A stretch of DNA of 64,000 nt from CAYSRC01 sp964446385 (GTDB taxonomy: Bacteria > Bacillota > Clostridia > Oscillospirales > Ruminococcaceae). The DNA lies in the NCBI GenBank assembly GCA_964446385.1, contig CAYUOH010000007.1:1-64000 (forward strand), in the 5' to 3' direction. The position numbers and the translations under genes are program-made. The notes below the pieces were generated by a model, which was not told where the DNA came from, did no database searches, and was given only the letters and a program-made list of their open reading frames with translations. Of this stretch, positions 43,632-51,753 are shown piece by piece. Each line of letters opens with the position of its first letter. The first letter of the stretch is position 1.

Positions 43632-44932
43632 AGCTGGGCGTCACACCTTTGCAGTATCGGTTTATGACGACTACCGCCGACGAGGTTCTCTTCGGCGGAG
43701 CCGCAGGAGGCGGCAAAAGTCAGGGGCAGATACGCGACGCACTGTGGTTCGCGCTTAAATATCCGGGCTCGAGACAGCTGTTGCTTAGAAGGACATATCC
43801 CGAGCTGGAACGTTCTCTTATTCTGGATCATCTCGCCTTATACCCTGCCGAATTATATAAGTACAACAGCGCCGCGCACAGAGGCCGGTTCGTTAACGGA
43901 AGCATCGTGGAGTTCGGCTTCTGCGATACCGAAAAGGACGTGTACAAATACCAGTCGGCGGAATACGACGTCATCAGATTCGATGAGCTTACCCACTTCA
44001 CCGAGGGCATGTACACCTATCTTACTTCGCGCGTCAGGGGCGCCAACCCCTACCCCAAACAGGTAAAGAGCACAACCAACCCCGGCGGCGTGGGGCACTA
44101 CTGGGTTAAAGCCCGGTTTGTAGACCCCGCCCCGCCGAACACCGAGTTTTATGACCATGACCTTAGCCGGATCTTCATTCCGGCGCTGCTCGAAGATAAC
44201 TCCTTCCTTGCCAAAAGCGACCCGAATTACAGAAAACGCCTGTTGGCGCTTGGAGACAGGGACCGGAAGAGCCTTCTTGAAGGCAGGTGGGACATTGAGG
44301 ACGGCCGGTATTTCACCGATTGGAGCACCAATCTACATGTTATAAAGCCGTTCGCCGTACCGCAGGAATGGGCGCGCTACGTCACGATGGACTACGGCCT
44401 TGATATGCTCGCGGCATACGTCATTGCGATGGAGCCCGACGGACGGGCGGTCGTTATGAGAGAGGCGTATGTGTCGGGGCTGATCATAAGCAGAGCCGCA
44501 AAGGCGGTACTGGACCTTATAGGTTCCGACAGACCGGTGTGCGTTCTCGCCCCGCCCGACCTTTGGAACAGGCGCCAGGAAATGGGGCGAAGCGCGGCGG
44601 AGATATTCGCCGAAAACGGCCTGCCTCTTACCAAAGCGAGCAACGAGAGGATATCAGGCTGGTACGACCTTGCCGAGTGGCTGAGGCCGCGCACCGACGA
44701 GTTCGGCGAACAAAGGCCGGGTATTCGGGTATTCGACAACTGCCGGAATCTGATAACGACACTGCCCGCGCTGAGCCGAAGCGAAGGCGACCCCAACGAC
44801 GCCTCAACCGAGCCGCACGAGCTGACCCACGCTCCGGACGCCCTGCGGTATTTCTGCGCCGGACGTCCCCGCCCCACGGAGCCTATCCCGGACGAAGATC
44901 ATTCGATCAGAAGACTTTTAAATTTCAAATAA
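43628..44932 (+). CDS. Phage terminase large subunit
   Basis: A 434-residue DNA-packaging motor ATPase/nuclease. Walker A is LFGGAAGGGKSQ near residues 21-32, the adjacent region reads LLLRRTYPELERSL, and Walker B is DVIRFDELTHF near 114-124. The coupling motif region is VKSTTNPGGVGHYWVKARF, and the C-terminal nuclease domain begins VTMDYGLD with the late acidic site THAPDALRYF. It lies after the capsid and closure genes rather than before the portal, an unusual order. A minus-strand gene and hairpin follow. Confidence 0.9.
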   Translation: MKLGVTPLQYRFMTTTADEVLFGGAAGGGKSQGQIRDALWFALKYPGSRQLLLRRTYPELERSLILDHLALYPAELYKYNSAAHRGRFVNGSIVEFGFCDTEKDVYKYQSAEYDVIRFDELTHFTEGMYTYLTSRVRGANPYPKQVKSTTNPGGVGHYWVKARFVDPAPPNTEFYDHDLSRIFIPALLEDNSFLAKSDPNYRKRLLALGDRDRKSLLEGRWDIEDGRYFTDWSTNLHVIKPFAVPQEWARYVTMDYGLDMLAAYVIAMEPDGRAVVMREAYVSGLIISRAAKAVLDLIGSDRPVCVLAPPDLWNRRQEMGRSAAEIFAENGLPLTKASNERISGWYDLAEWLRPRTDEFGEQRPGIRVFDNCRNLITTLPALSRSEGDPNDASTEPHELTHAPDALRYFCAGRPRPTEPIPDEDHSIRRLLNFK

Positions 44933-44948
44933 GACCGGCTATCAGATA

Positions 44949-44989
44949 AATAGCCCCGGCGTGTAACACAACTACACACCAAGGCTATT
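44949..44989 (-). terminator. Hairpin between terminase and flavodoxin gene
   Basis: AATAGCC / GGCTATT outer stem with GTGTA / TACAC inner stem, two bases beyond the flavodoxin stop. On the minus strand TTTATC follows; likely the flavodoxin terminator. Confidence 0.6.
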
Positions 44990-44990
44990 G

Positions 44991-45560
44991 TCAAAGGTTT
45001 TTCCCTAGTATATAGGCTGCCTTTAAATCGTTTTCCGGTACCCTTCGTGGTGCATCTGTGCCCCCACAGCCCCCGGCAAGTACTATGCCTTTGTCTACCC
45101 AGCCAAGGTATCGGGATGTGAGCCGGTAAAAGCCCACAGCGTTTTCAAAAGAATTAAACGAGGGATCAGCGGATGTCATTAATAAAGCGCACTCTTTGCC
45201 CACAGTTTTGTTGTATCGCCCGGGCGCTGACTGCACCACAGCATACAACCGCTCAACAAATGCTTTGGTTCTGGAGCTTACAGTCCAAAAATATAAAGGT
45301 GATGCGAGAACGAGCATGTCGCATTTGTTAAATAATGGGTAGATTGCTTGCATATCATCCTGCACCACGCATGGGTTGCCGTGCTGGCAAGCATTGCAAC
45401 CGTTGCAGGGAGATATGTTTGCATCACCCAAAAACACTTTGGATACAGTATGCCCTGCTTCAATGGCACCCTGCCTAAAAGCCTCTGCCAAAGTATCTGT
45501 GTTGCCATTTTCCATCCCGCTGCCGACAACCACCAATATCTCCTTGCATTTACTAATCAT
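44991..45560 (-). CDS. Flavodoxin-fold NAD(P)H-dependent oxidoreductase
   Basis: A ~189-residue flavoprotein of the iron-sulfur flavoprotein/NADPH-dependent FMN reductase type: VVVGSGMENGNTDTLAEAFR (FMN loop), the motif ISPCNGCNACQHGNPCVVQDDM with clustered cysteines, and VLASPLYFWTVSSRTKAFVERL. The ATG at 45560 has CAGGAG 8 bases upstream; the earlier GTG overlaps that site. It is the only minus-strand gene inside the phage cassette, AT-richer than its neighbours, with its own MerR-type promoter and a hairpin end. It looks like an independent insertion or cargo gene. Confidence 0.87.
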   Translation of the reverse strand: MISKCKEILVVVGSGMENGNTDTLAEAFRQGAIEAGHTVSKVFLGDANISPCNGCNACQHGNPCVVQDDMQAIYPLFNKCDMLVLASPLYFWTVSSRTKAFVERLYAVVQSAPGRYNKTVGKECALLMTSADPSFNSFENAVGFYRLTSRYLGWVDKGIVLAGGCGGTDAPRRVPENDLKAAYILGKNL

Positions 45561-45650
45561 ATCGCTCACTCCTGTTCAATAAAATTACGGTAGAAGGCAC
45601 GGCCACCAGCCGTGTCATTATCTGCACTCCGACCCCTATCCGCTACTTGC

Positions 45651-45680
45651 ATTGTATCAAACTTGCTCCAGGTGGAGCAA
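45651..45680 (-). promoter_or_regulatory. MerR-type promoter/operator of the flavodoxin gene
   Basis: An inverted repeat TTGCTCCA-n2-TGGAGCAA at 45663-45680 lies in the spacer and overlaps the minus-strand -35 TTGCTC (45680-45675). The -10 TACAAT is at 45656-45651, 18 bp away. A palindrome inside a long spacer is the hallmark of MerR-regulated promoters. No merR gene is in the window. Confidence 0.55.
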
Positions 45681-45714
45681 TATTCAATACGACTTTATTA
45701 TATGAGGAGGAAAC

Positions 45715-46464
45715 ATGGCAACTTCAGAAGAAATACTTGCAAGACTGGCTGCGAGTATAGCGCCCTTTAACGCCGCGATACAGGCCGCCGAGGAGAAATA
45801 CAAAAGCAGTCTTGCCGCCCTTGAAAAGGCTTACGGCATACGCGCCGATACACTGACGAAGAACAACGCTACGCAAAGCAACATTCTCCGTGACGACAAC
45901 GCGGCCGAGCAGGCCCGCCTTGACAAAGTAAAAGAGACCGACAGCGCGGCTTTGCATGCCGTCCGTGAGAAGGGCCTTCGCGAGGCCTACACACAGTCAA
46001 TGCTTTCGCGGCTCGCGCTGGAACAGTACCTTGCAGGCAAAGGCATCAACGGCGGAGCCGCCGAAACAAGCATGGGACGGCTGCTCGGACAGTACCTCGG
46101 CACCCGCGGAAATATTAACAGTACACACAGCGCCGGACTCTCAAGTCTGCTTTCGGGGTATAACGGCAACAACGCCGAGAACAGCCGCAAGCTTGCGAAC
46201 AGCCTTGCGAAACTGTCCGCCGGCTACAGCGAAAGCCTTGGCGACCTGAATATCAACCAGAACGACAGTGCGGCCGACCTGTACAACAGCTACTTCGGCA
46301 ATATAAACGACCTGAGTGCCCGGATCACGGCCGCCGAGTCGCTTGCGAGAGCAGAGCTTGCGGCGCTCAACGCTAAAGCAGTGTCAGCCAAAAAGAAGAC
46401 GACTTCACAAAAGACCACCGATATGACGGCGGCCCAAAAGCTGAAATCGCTCAGCTCAATGTGA
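45715..46464 (+). CDS. Helical phage virion protein candidate (possible longer frame through TGA)
   Basis: A 249-residue Ala/Lys/Asn-rich, strongly helical and coiled-coil protein (IQAAEEKYKSSLAALEKAYG, ARAELAALNAKAVSAKKK), no known catalytic motif. GAGGAGG lies before the ATG. Position after terminase and before the scaffold-like gene suggests an internal virion, ejection or tail-fibre-core protein; this is inference. After the TGA at 46462-46464 the same frame stays open for 34 codons and ends with a TGA at 46566-46568, directly before the next gene's AAGGAG. It therefore fills the whole gap and may represent an original longer protein. Confidence 0.6.
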   Translation: MATSEEILARLAASIAPFNAAIQAAEEKYKSSLAALEKAYGIRADTLTKNNATQSNILRDDNAAEQARLDKVKETDSAALHAVREKGLREAYTQSMLSRLALEQYLAGKGINGGAAETSMGRLLGQYLGTRGNINSTHSAGLSSLLSGYNGNNAENSRKLANSLAKLSAGYSESLGDLNINQNDSAADLYNSYFGNINDLSARITAAESLARAELAALNAKAVSAKKKTTSQKTTDMTAAQKLKSLSSM

Positions 46465-46583
46465 ACGCCGGTCGCGTCAAGAAACACCAAAACAAACACA
46501 TCAAACAACGCTCTCAAGACCGCCCTCGCGATGGGAGCAACGAAAAATCGCAGGAACGTGATTGAATGAAAGGAGAAACAACA

Positions 46584-47030
46584 TTGAAAGAATTAATAAA
46601 TGAAGCAATCCCCGACGAACTCGAAAGCGACGAAGAGTCCGAAGAAAACGACGGCGAAGAAATGTCCGCCGAAAACGCCGAAGAGACCGGTGGAAATCTG
46701 CCGGCCGAAAAAGAAGAAGAGGTTCCGACAGAAGAGACCGGTACCAAAAATGGGAAAGACGATCCGTCCTTCTTTTCCTGGTACAGCTTTTTCATCAGGC
46801 ACCCCGACATCTCCGCAGAACAGCTCCCTGCCTGTGTTATCGAGTCGGTGGCGAACGGAGCCGCGCCCGAGACCGCCTACGAACTTTATCAGGCGCAGGA
46901 ACGCATCGCAGCATTGGAAACCCAGCTTAGAAAGCAGAACGCAAGATTTGCTGCGCCCGGGAGCCTGATGCCCACCGCCGCCGCGAATCCTGTGCAGGAC
47001 CCCTTTATCACAGCATGGAACGAGGTATAA
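46584..47030 (+). CDS. Acidic scaffolding-like phage protein
   Basis: About 148 residues. The first ~60 are extremely acidic (runs of Glu with Asp, Ser and Asn); then comes DPSFFSWYSFFIRHPDISAE and a coiled coil AQERIAALETQLRKQNARFA. Acidic, low-complexity proteins with a coiled coil are typical of phage capsid scaffolds. The start is TTG at 46584: AAGGAG at 46570-46575 is 8 bases upstream, whereas the ATG at 46566 precedes that site. The role is inferred. Confidence 0.55.
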   Translation: MKELINEAIPDELESDEESEENDGEEMSAENAEETGGNLPAEKEEEVPTEETGTKNGKDDPSFFSWYSFFIRHPDISAEQLPACVIESVANGAAPETAYELYQAQERIAALETQLRKQNARFAAPGSLMPTAAANPVQDPFITAWNEV

Positions 47031-47032
47031 AT

Positions 47033-47392
47033 ATGACAATACTGATCTCTATCTCGTTACTGATCGAAAAACTTGTGGAGTGCCTGAAGGAGGCTTTCCC
47101 CGGTCTTAAGGGCAGGTCCGCCGTGCTGTGGGCAATAAGCTCGGTTGCCGGCGTCGGTCTGTGCCTGGCGTTCAACGCCGACCTGTTCGCACAGTTCAGT
47201 CTTCCGGCGGCGGTGCCTTACGTCGGCACGGTGCTCTCCGGCGTTATCTGTGGAGCCGGCAGCAATCTTCTGCATGACGCGGCAAACGCGCTTGCGGGAA
47301 ACGACCAGACATTCCTTCAGACAAACCTTAAAGGCATCCGCCCAACACTTGAAACTTCACTTGCGGAAGATAAAGACGAGGGGGTGATGTGA
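47033..47392 (+). CDS. Phage membrane protein, holin candidate
   Basis: A ~119-residue protein starting at the ATG at 47033. An amphipathic N-terminus (SISLLIEKLVECLKEAFPGL) is followed by two hydrophobic helices (AVLWAISSVAGVGLCLAF; VPYVGTVLSGVICGAGSNLL) and a charged tail ending in DEDKDEG-like residues. The next gene, an endolysin, starts in a TGATG overlap, which favours a holin role. No family-specific motif was recognised. Confidence 0.6.
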   Translation: MTILISISLLIEKLVECLKEAFPGLKGRSAVLWAISSVAGVGLCLAFNADLFAQFSLPAAVPYVGTVLSGVICGAGSNLLHDAANALAGNDQTFLQTNLKGIRPTLETSLAEDKDEGVM

Positions 47393-48213
47393 TGTACATG
47401 GAGCAAAGAGAAACCGCTCCGAAATCCGGTAATCCCTTCTGGACTTCCGCGGCAAAGGGCGGCAAATCTCCCTGCTATGTTATAAGTAAATCCACCGGCG
47501 ACACACTGCCAAACTGCGTAGGCTACGCCTGGGGACGCTGCTATGAGGCCTGGGGGATCTATCCCCCATGGCTTCCCGTCAACGCGGAGAATATTATGAG
47601 CAACCGCGGCGGACTTGAAACCGGCATGACTCCGAAGCTCGGGTCAGTTATGCTTTGGCGAAAAGGCCGCACAGGTGACAGCGCCGACGGTATGGGCCAT
47701 ATTGAGTTCGTGGAGACGATCTATCAAAACGGCGACGTCCTTACAAGCGCATCCAACTACGGCGGTGCGAGGTTTTACCGAAGCCGCCGCACAAAATCAG
47801 GCGGTTACTCGCTCGGCGCCGCATACGTCTTCCAGGGCTTTGTCTATGCCCCTATGGAGCTTGCCGAAAGTCTCGGCACGCCTGTAAAACGCGATCCCGT
47901 GCGGGATCAGGTCCTTATAAAGACAAATATCCTCAACGTACGCACCGCGCCAAGCATCAACGCCGACCGGCTTGGGTACCTTACCCCCGGACTGTACAAT
48001 GTGCTTGATACAGGCCGCGCCGGCGACTGGACCTGGGCTATGGTGGAGGACGGGCTCTGGGTCGCGCTGGGCGACAAATGGTGCGAATATTACGCCGGTT
48101 ATACGGAACCGCTCTTTACATTAACTATGCGAAATCTCAACATCGGGGATCTTAATTATTTCGTCGATATCGCAGAGGAGGATAAAATCGAATATGAGGT
48201 GGAAGCATCATGA
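47392..48213 (+). CDS. Phage endolysin, CHAP plus SH3b
   Basis: A ~273-residue lysis enzyme. The N-terminal CHAP amidase/peptidase domain (residues ~10-150) shows the catalytic Cys in LPNCVGYAWGR and the His in MGHIEFVE, with GSVMLWRKG between. The C-terminal SH3b domain (residues ~175-230) shows ILNVRTAPSINADRLGYL. Such enzymes cut peptidoglycan stem peptides or amide bonds. The start overlaps the previous stop (TGATG at 47390), with AGGGGG upstream. No signal peptide is seen, so release needs a holin; candidates lie on both sides. Confidence 0.87.
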   Translation: MYMEQRETAPKSGNPFWTSAAKGGKSPCYVISKSTGDTLPNCVGYAWGRCYEAWGIYPPWLPVNAENIMSNRGGLETGMTPKLGSVMLWRKGRTGDSADGMGHIEFVETIYQNGDVLTSASNYGGARFYRSRRTKSGGYSLGAAYVFQGFVYAPMELAESLGTPVKRDPVRDQVLIKTNILNVRTAPSINADRLGYLTPGLYNVLDTGRAGDWTWAMVEDGLWVALGDKWCEYYAGYTEPLFTLTMRNLNIGDLNYFVDIAEEDKIEYEVEAS

Positions 48214-48575
48214 AAGAGATTATTATTGCCCTTATCGGCAGCGGGATCTTAAGCACCCTTATCACTGTCATTACAGGAAGGATCGCACAAAAAGGCCGCA
48301 CGGGCAAAGACGTGCGGCACGCTCTTAAGATGCTTTTGTACGATCAGTTAAAGGAGGAAGCGCAGAGGCTTATATCCGCCGGCGAAGCGGAGGCCGAGGA
48401 GCTTGAAGGATGGTCCGAGGCCTTTGAGGCCTACAAGGCACTTGGCGGCGACGGGTTCATCGACACTCTCTGCACACGGGTGTCCGTCCTTCCGATAACC
48501 AAAAACGATTCTTCACCCTCCGGCCGGAATACCCGCGCCGCCCAGATGAACATGTTGTTGGATTATAACGGCTGA
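48210..48575 (+). CDS. Single-helix phage protein, possible second holin or spanin-like
   Basis: A 121-residue protein with an N-terminal membrane helix (EIIIALIGSGILSTLITVIT) and a long charged cytoplasmic helix region (LLYDQLKEEAQRLISAGEAE), overlapping the endolysin stop by 4 bp. It resembles phage proteins annotated as holin-like in Firmicutes phages by topology only. Confidence 0.5.
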   Translation: MKEIIIALIGSGILSTLITVITGRIAQKGRTGKDVRHALKMLLYDQLKEEAQRLISAGEAEAEELEGWSEAFEAYKALGGDGFIDTLCTRVSVLPITKNDSSPSGRNTRAAQMNMLLDYNG

Positions 48576-48576
48576 A

Positions 48577-48825
48577 GTGAGAATGACAGCTGAAAAAGCC
48601 TTATATGACAGAGACCGATACCTAAAGGAGCTGTCCGACATTGCTCTCGGCGCAAAGACATTCCTTATAACCAACAGCAAGGGCGACGACATCGAGGCGT
48701 ACCCCGATATGGGCGACCGCCTCAAAGCCCTTGATCTGATAATCAAGATCACATCTCCTGCGGAGGACTTTATTCAGGACGTCGAACCATTCCGCGTCGA
48801 GCTCGTGGTTTTGAATGAGCGATGA
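48577..48825 (+). CDS. Small phage protein, terminase-small-subunit-like fragment
   Basis: An 82-residue protein from GTG at 48577 (or ATG at 48583; neither has a strong site). It shows KALYDRDRYLKELSDIALG and MGDRLKALDLIIKIT; the DRLKALDLL-type phrase recurs in small terminase subunits of Firmicutes phages. Small subunits are normally 140-200 residues with an N-terminal helix-turn-helix that is absent here, so this would be a shortened form or fragment. It is the last cassette gene. A 15-codon frame (48827-48874) follows and may be a further remnant. Confidence 0.4.
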   Translation: MRMTAEKALYDRDRYLKELSDIALGAKTFLITNSKGDDIEAYPDMGDRLKALDLIIKITSPAEDFIQDVEPFRVELVVLNER

Positions 48826-49012
48826 TTCCATTGAAATAGAATACCTAAGGTTTACATGGTAAGTTCTGTTATTGGCGTCAGAGAAAGGTTAAGGTGTACA
48901 AAATAAGATGACTCATAAAAAGTGGGGTTCTCATAACACAATACTCCCTCCTCTCTTTTTTGTTTACATACAAGTGTATTGGTGCTAAATTTATTAAAAT
49001 GGAGGTATGATT

Positions 49013-49498
49013 ATGGATTCAACTTATGTCGAGCCAATGGTAGAATTAGGCGTTTCACTAACTGCTCTGGCTGTAAATGGAACTGTGTCTGCTGTTAATG
49101 CAAAAATAAAGGCTATCAAAGAGGAAAAGAATACAGAACGGATTCGAGCCACATACGATGAAATTGTCAACGAGCTTCTCTCCGAAAGAGAAGAAGCTGT
49201 ACGTATTGCTCAAGTGTATAAAAACGAATTAGAGCGTATAGAGATTAGCGATGACGACATCCTTCATCTCCATAACACTGTCGAGAAACTCTTGGAATTT
49301 TTCAAAACAATGAACCTCAATATCCCAATTGAGACCATAGAGCAAATCAAAGGGTTAATCAGTGTTGACACACTAAAAGCCATTCAGTTGTTAGGGTTTA
49401 ACTTCAAAGCTGCAATTGGAGAGCCATTCACGCAACTTTGTGCGAGTGCCATTTTGGCGAAATCGAAAACTTCGAATAATCAACAAAAAAGAAAGTAA
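49013..49498 (+). CDS. Coiled-coil protein of unknown function
   Basis: About 161 residues: a hydrophobic N-terminal stretch (VSLTALAVNGTVSAVNAKI), a charged coiled coil (AIKEEKNTERIRATYDEIVN, SEREEAVRIAQVYKNELER), then a helical C-terminal domain. The ATG at 49013 has GGAGG with 7-base spacing. No family recognised. It is AT-richer than the phage cassette and has its own terminator, so it is a separate unit at the cassette's right edge. Its lead region 48826-49012 contains no clear second gene. Confidence 0.6.
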   Translation: MDSTYVEPMVELGVSLTALAVNGTVSAVNAKIKAIKEEKNTERIRATYDEIVNELLSEREEAVRIAQVYKNELERIEISDDDILHLHNTVEKLLEFFKTMNLNIPIETIEQIKGLISVDTLKAIQLLGFNFKAAIGEPFTQLCASAILAKSKTSNNQQKRK

Positions 49499-49503
49499 AA
49501 GAT

Positions 49504-49543
49504 GCAGGGAGTTGTTCAGTTGAACTCCCTGCTTCTTTTTTTA
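49504..49543 (+). terminator. Terminator of the coiled-coil gene
   Basis: GCAGGGAGTT / AACTCCCTGC stem at 49504-49532, then TTCTTTTTTTATTT. Confidence 0.85.
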
Positions 49544-49625
49544 TTTATGCGTTGGTTTCCTCATATCAGGTGTTTTTGTTTTTGGTACGAGTGACAGTAG
49601 CCCATAAGCATGTAAAACGTACGAA

Positions 49626-49667
49626 AAACAGGGCTCTCCATTATGGAAAGCCCCGTTTGTTTTTTTA
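49626..49667. terminator. Terminator hairpin 1 of a near-identical pair
   Basis: GGGCTCTCCA / TGGAAAGCCC stem with one mismatch, flanked by A and T runs. It shares the GGGCTCTCC ... GGAAAGCCCCGTTTGTTT pattern with the hairpin at 50059-50097. It serves the small minus-strand gene and could back up the plus-strand one. Confidence 0.75.
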
Positions 49668-49709
49668 CGCTTTTCTTATTAACAAAACTCGATTACATTG
49701 ATGTCTTTC

Positions 49710-49937
49710 TCAGGCGCATTTCTTTAAGGTACCAATTGCGATTGCAATCAGTGCTATCGGCAGCAGGAGGATAAAGCCTCCGGCTAACAGCAAGCCGCCA
49801 ATCATTACCGGGAGTGCAATCACAAACAGAATAGATGCGATAACTTTTCCTACGCACCATGTCACTGTCAGAGCAAGCCCGATTGCTTTGAAAAACAACC
49901 AGCAAAACAGTACCAGACAAATCGTCCCAAACAACAT
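49710..49937 (-). CDS. 75-residue hydrophobic membrane protein
   Basis: Three closely spaced hydrophobic helices (TICLVLFCWLFFKAIGLALT; VIASILFVIALPVMIGGLLL; FILLLPIALIAIAIG) and a KKCA end. AAGGTAGGTG lies upstream of the ATG. It may be a small envelope or stress protein; no family is recognised. It lies between two very similar terminators. Confidence 0.55.
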   Translation of the reverse strand: MLFGTICLVLFCWLFFKAIGLALTVTWCVGKVIASILFVIALPVMIGGLLLAGGFILLLPIALIAIAIGTLKKCA

Positions 49938-50058
49938 ATCATTACACCTACCTTTCTTTGTTGATTCACATTCCTGTTAATCAATATTGTAACGGTATGA
50001 TGGCAGAATATAAATGATACATTGAGCAAAATAACAGCCTCTATTTCCCTTTTTACAG

Positions 50059-50097
50059 AAAAAACGGGGCTCTCCCCGAAGGAAAGCCCCGTTTGTT
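50059..50097 (-). terminator. Terminator of the pst-pho operon (hairpin 2 of the pair)
   Basis: AAACGGGGCTCTCC / GGAAAGCCCCGTTT stem; on the minus strand TTTTTTC follows. It starts one base beyond the phoR stop. Confidence 0.85.
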
Positions 50098-51753
50098 TTA
50101 AGCTATCGGCAAGGAGACCGTAATTGATGTGCCTTTGCCGGTCCCGCTTTGCAGATCAATTTTGCCGTGGTGGTACGCGACCGCATGCTTTACGATGGAG
50201 AGCCCCAACCCAGTGCCGCCGGATGCCTTGGAATGGCTCTTATCAACGCGGTAGAATCGTTCAAACACGCGGCTTTGATGCTCCGGCGGTATGCCGATGC
50301 CGGTATCCTTTACCGTGATAAGGGCGTTCTTCTCATCGGAATTCACCGTGATATCGATACTTCCGCCCTCTACATTGTATTTTATTGCGTTGTCGCAGAG
50401 ATTATATACGACCTCATACAGCAAACGTCTGACGCCGTATACCGTCGTTTCCTTGCCGCTGACTGATACGCGAAGCTTTTTCTCCTCCGCCGCGTCGTTC
50501 AGATTGACGGAGACCTCCTCGCAAAGCGCCAGAAGCTCGACGTTCTCCATGGGCAGCGTGCCGCCCTCGTCAAGCTGTGAGAGTCGGATGATATCCTCGA
50601 TCAGCGCCAGCAGACGGGACGCCTCCTGCTTGATATGACCTACAAAGCGCGGCATATCCTCCGGTTTCACCATATTGTTCTCAATCAGCTCCGCGCTTCC
50701 GATGATGGATTGCAGCGGGGTTTTCAGTTCATGAGAGACGTTTGCGGTAAACTCGCGGCGATTCCGCTCCGCGAACTCCTTATCCGTGACATCAAATGCC
50801 AGCAGTACGGAGCCGATGATGTCCCCGCCTGAATCGATACGGCTGATATCAAGCTGATACATCTGCCCGAATCGCAGGATACGAATTTCACTGTGCCCGT
50901 CAGCTATGGCTTCTTTGATAGCGTGGCTTATATCCCGGCTTCTTTCAACGGTCAGAAAGTCCTTGCCGACGCAGGAGCTCTCCGCTCCGAACAGACGGCA
51001 AGCCGTCGGGTTGATGCTTATGATCTTGCCTTTGGCATCCAGAAGGACAAGTCCTTCCTTCATGCTTCCGGTTATCTGTGAAAACTCGTCGCGCTGGTGT
51101 TGGAGATCCAGAAGCTGAGTGGATATATAGAGCTGCTGCTGATTCAAACGGTCAAGAAGAGGAGAAAGCTCCTCGTAGGCGTCGTTCTCAAGCGGCTTAT
51201 CCAGATCGATTCTGTTGAGCGGCCGGGCGATGCGCTCGGCTATCTTGCGCGCAAGAACAAAGGCAAGCACCAGCGCCAACACCATCACTATCAGGATCAG
51301 CTGAAGCATACCGAAAGCAAGCGCCCCGGCCGTAGCGCGGCTGATTGATATACGTAGTACCGTCCCGCCCGAAAGCCGTATTGCGTGGTAGATCGTCTTT
51401 TCCATAAGCGTCGAAGAATAGCGGATGCTTGCGCCTTCGCCGGTTTGCAGCGCCTCTTTGATCTCCTCGCGGTCAGCATGGTTTTCCATACCTGACGCGT
51501 CACTTTGCGTGTCATATAAAACAGTGCCGTCCGCCGCCACCCATGTAATGCGATAGCTGTTTGATTCAAGCTTTTCAAGATACGTCGTACCGGATTCCTC
51601 GACGCCCGCCGCAGCAAGCTTTGCTCCGTTGGCAAGCTGCATATCCTGCACGCTTCCAAAGTACTCATACAGACTGCTCATGATTATAACAAGGCTGGCA
51701 ATCAGTACGGCACCGGCAACGAATATGATTCCACGGAATATTTTTTTAATCAT
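50098..51753 (-). CDS. phoR: Phosphate-regulon sensor histidine kinase
   Basis: A 551-residue sensor kinase. Two membrane helices (residues ~9-28 and ~150-170) flank an extracellular domain of ~120 residues; then come HAMP, PAS (LVLLDAKGKIISINPTACRLFG), the DHp phosphoacceptor His in ANVSHELKTPLQSI, and an ATPase domain with NLCDNAIKYN, VKDTGIGIPPEHQ and GGTGLGLSI. It is the last gene of the pst-pho operon and overlaps phoB by 4 bp. The cognate regulator is the adjacent PhoB. Confidence 0.92.
   Translation of the reverse strand: MIKKIFRGIIFVAGAVLIASLVIIMSSLYEYFGSVQDMQLANGAKLAAAGVEESGTTYLEKLESNSYRITWVAADGTVLYDTQSDASGMENHADREEIKEALQTGEGASIRYSSTLMEKTIYHAIRLSGGTVLRISISRATAGALAFGMLQLILIVMVLALVLAFVLARKIAERIARPLNRIDLDKPLENDAYEELSPLLDRLNQQQLYISTQLLDLQHQRDEFSQITGSMKEGLVLLDAKGKIISINPTACRLFGAESSCVGKDFLTVERSRDISHAIKEAIADGHSEIRILRFGQMYQLDISRIDSGGDIIGSVLLAFDVTDKEFAERNRREFTANVSHELKTPLQSIIGSAELIENNMVKPEDMPRFVGHIKQEASRLLALIEDIIRLSQLDEGGTLPMENVELLALCEEVSVNLNDAAEEKKLRVSVSGKETTVYGVRRLLYEVVYNLCDNAIKYNVEGGSIDITVNSDEKNALITVKDTGIGIPPEHQSRVFERFYRVDKSHSKASGGTGLGLSIVKHAVAYHHGKIDLQSGTGKGTSITVSLPIA

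Noticed and set aside
45590..45620. Small hairpin (GCACGGC / GCCGTG) upstream of the flavodoxin gene as a terminator
   Set aside because: The stem is short with no T run and lies in the 5' region of the minus-strand gene; no termination role can be supported.
38973..48825. Intact temperate prophage with attachment sites
   Set aside because: No integrase, repressor, replication or tail genes, no tRNA target and no flanking direct repeats longer than the short GGACA-type words were found.
48827..48874. A 15-codon frame overlapping the stop of the last phage gene
   Set aside because: Too short to support as a gene; it may be the 5' remnant of a lost phage gene, noted only in the neighbouring entry.
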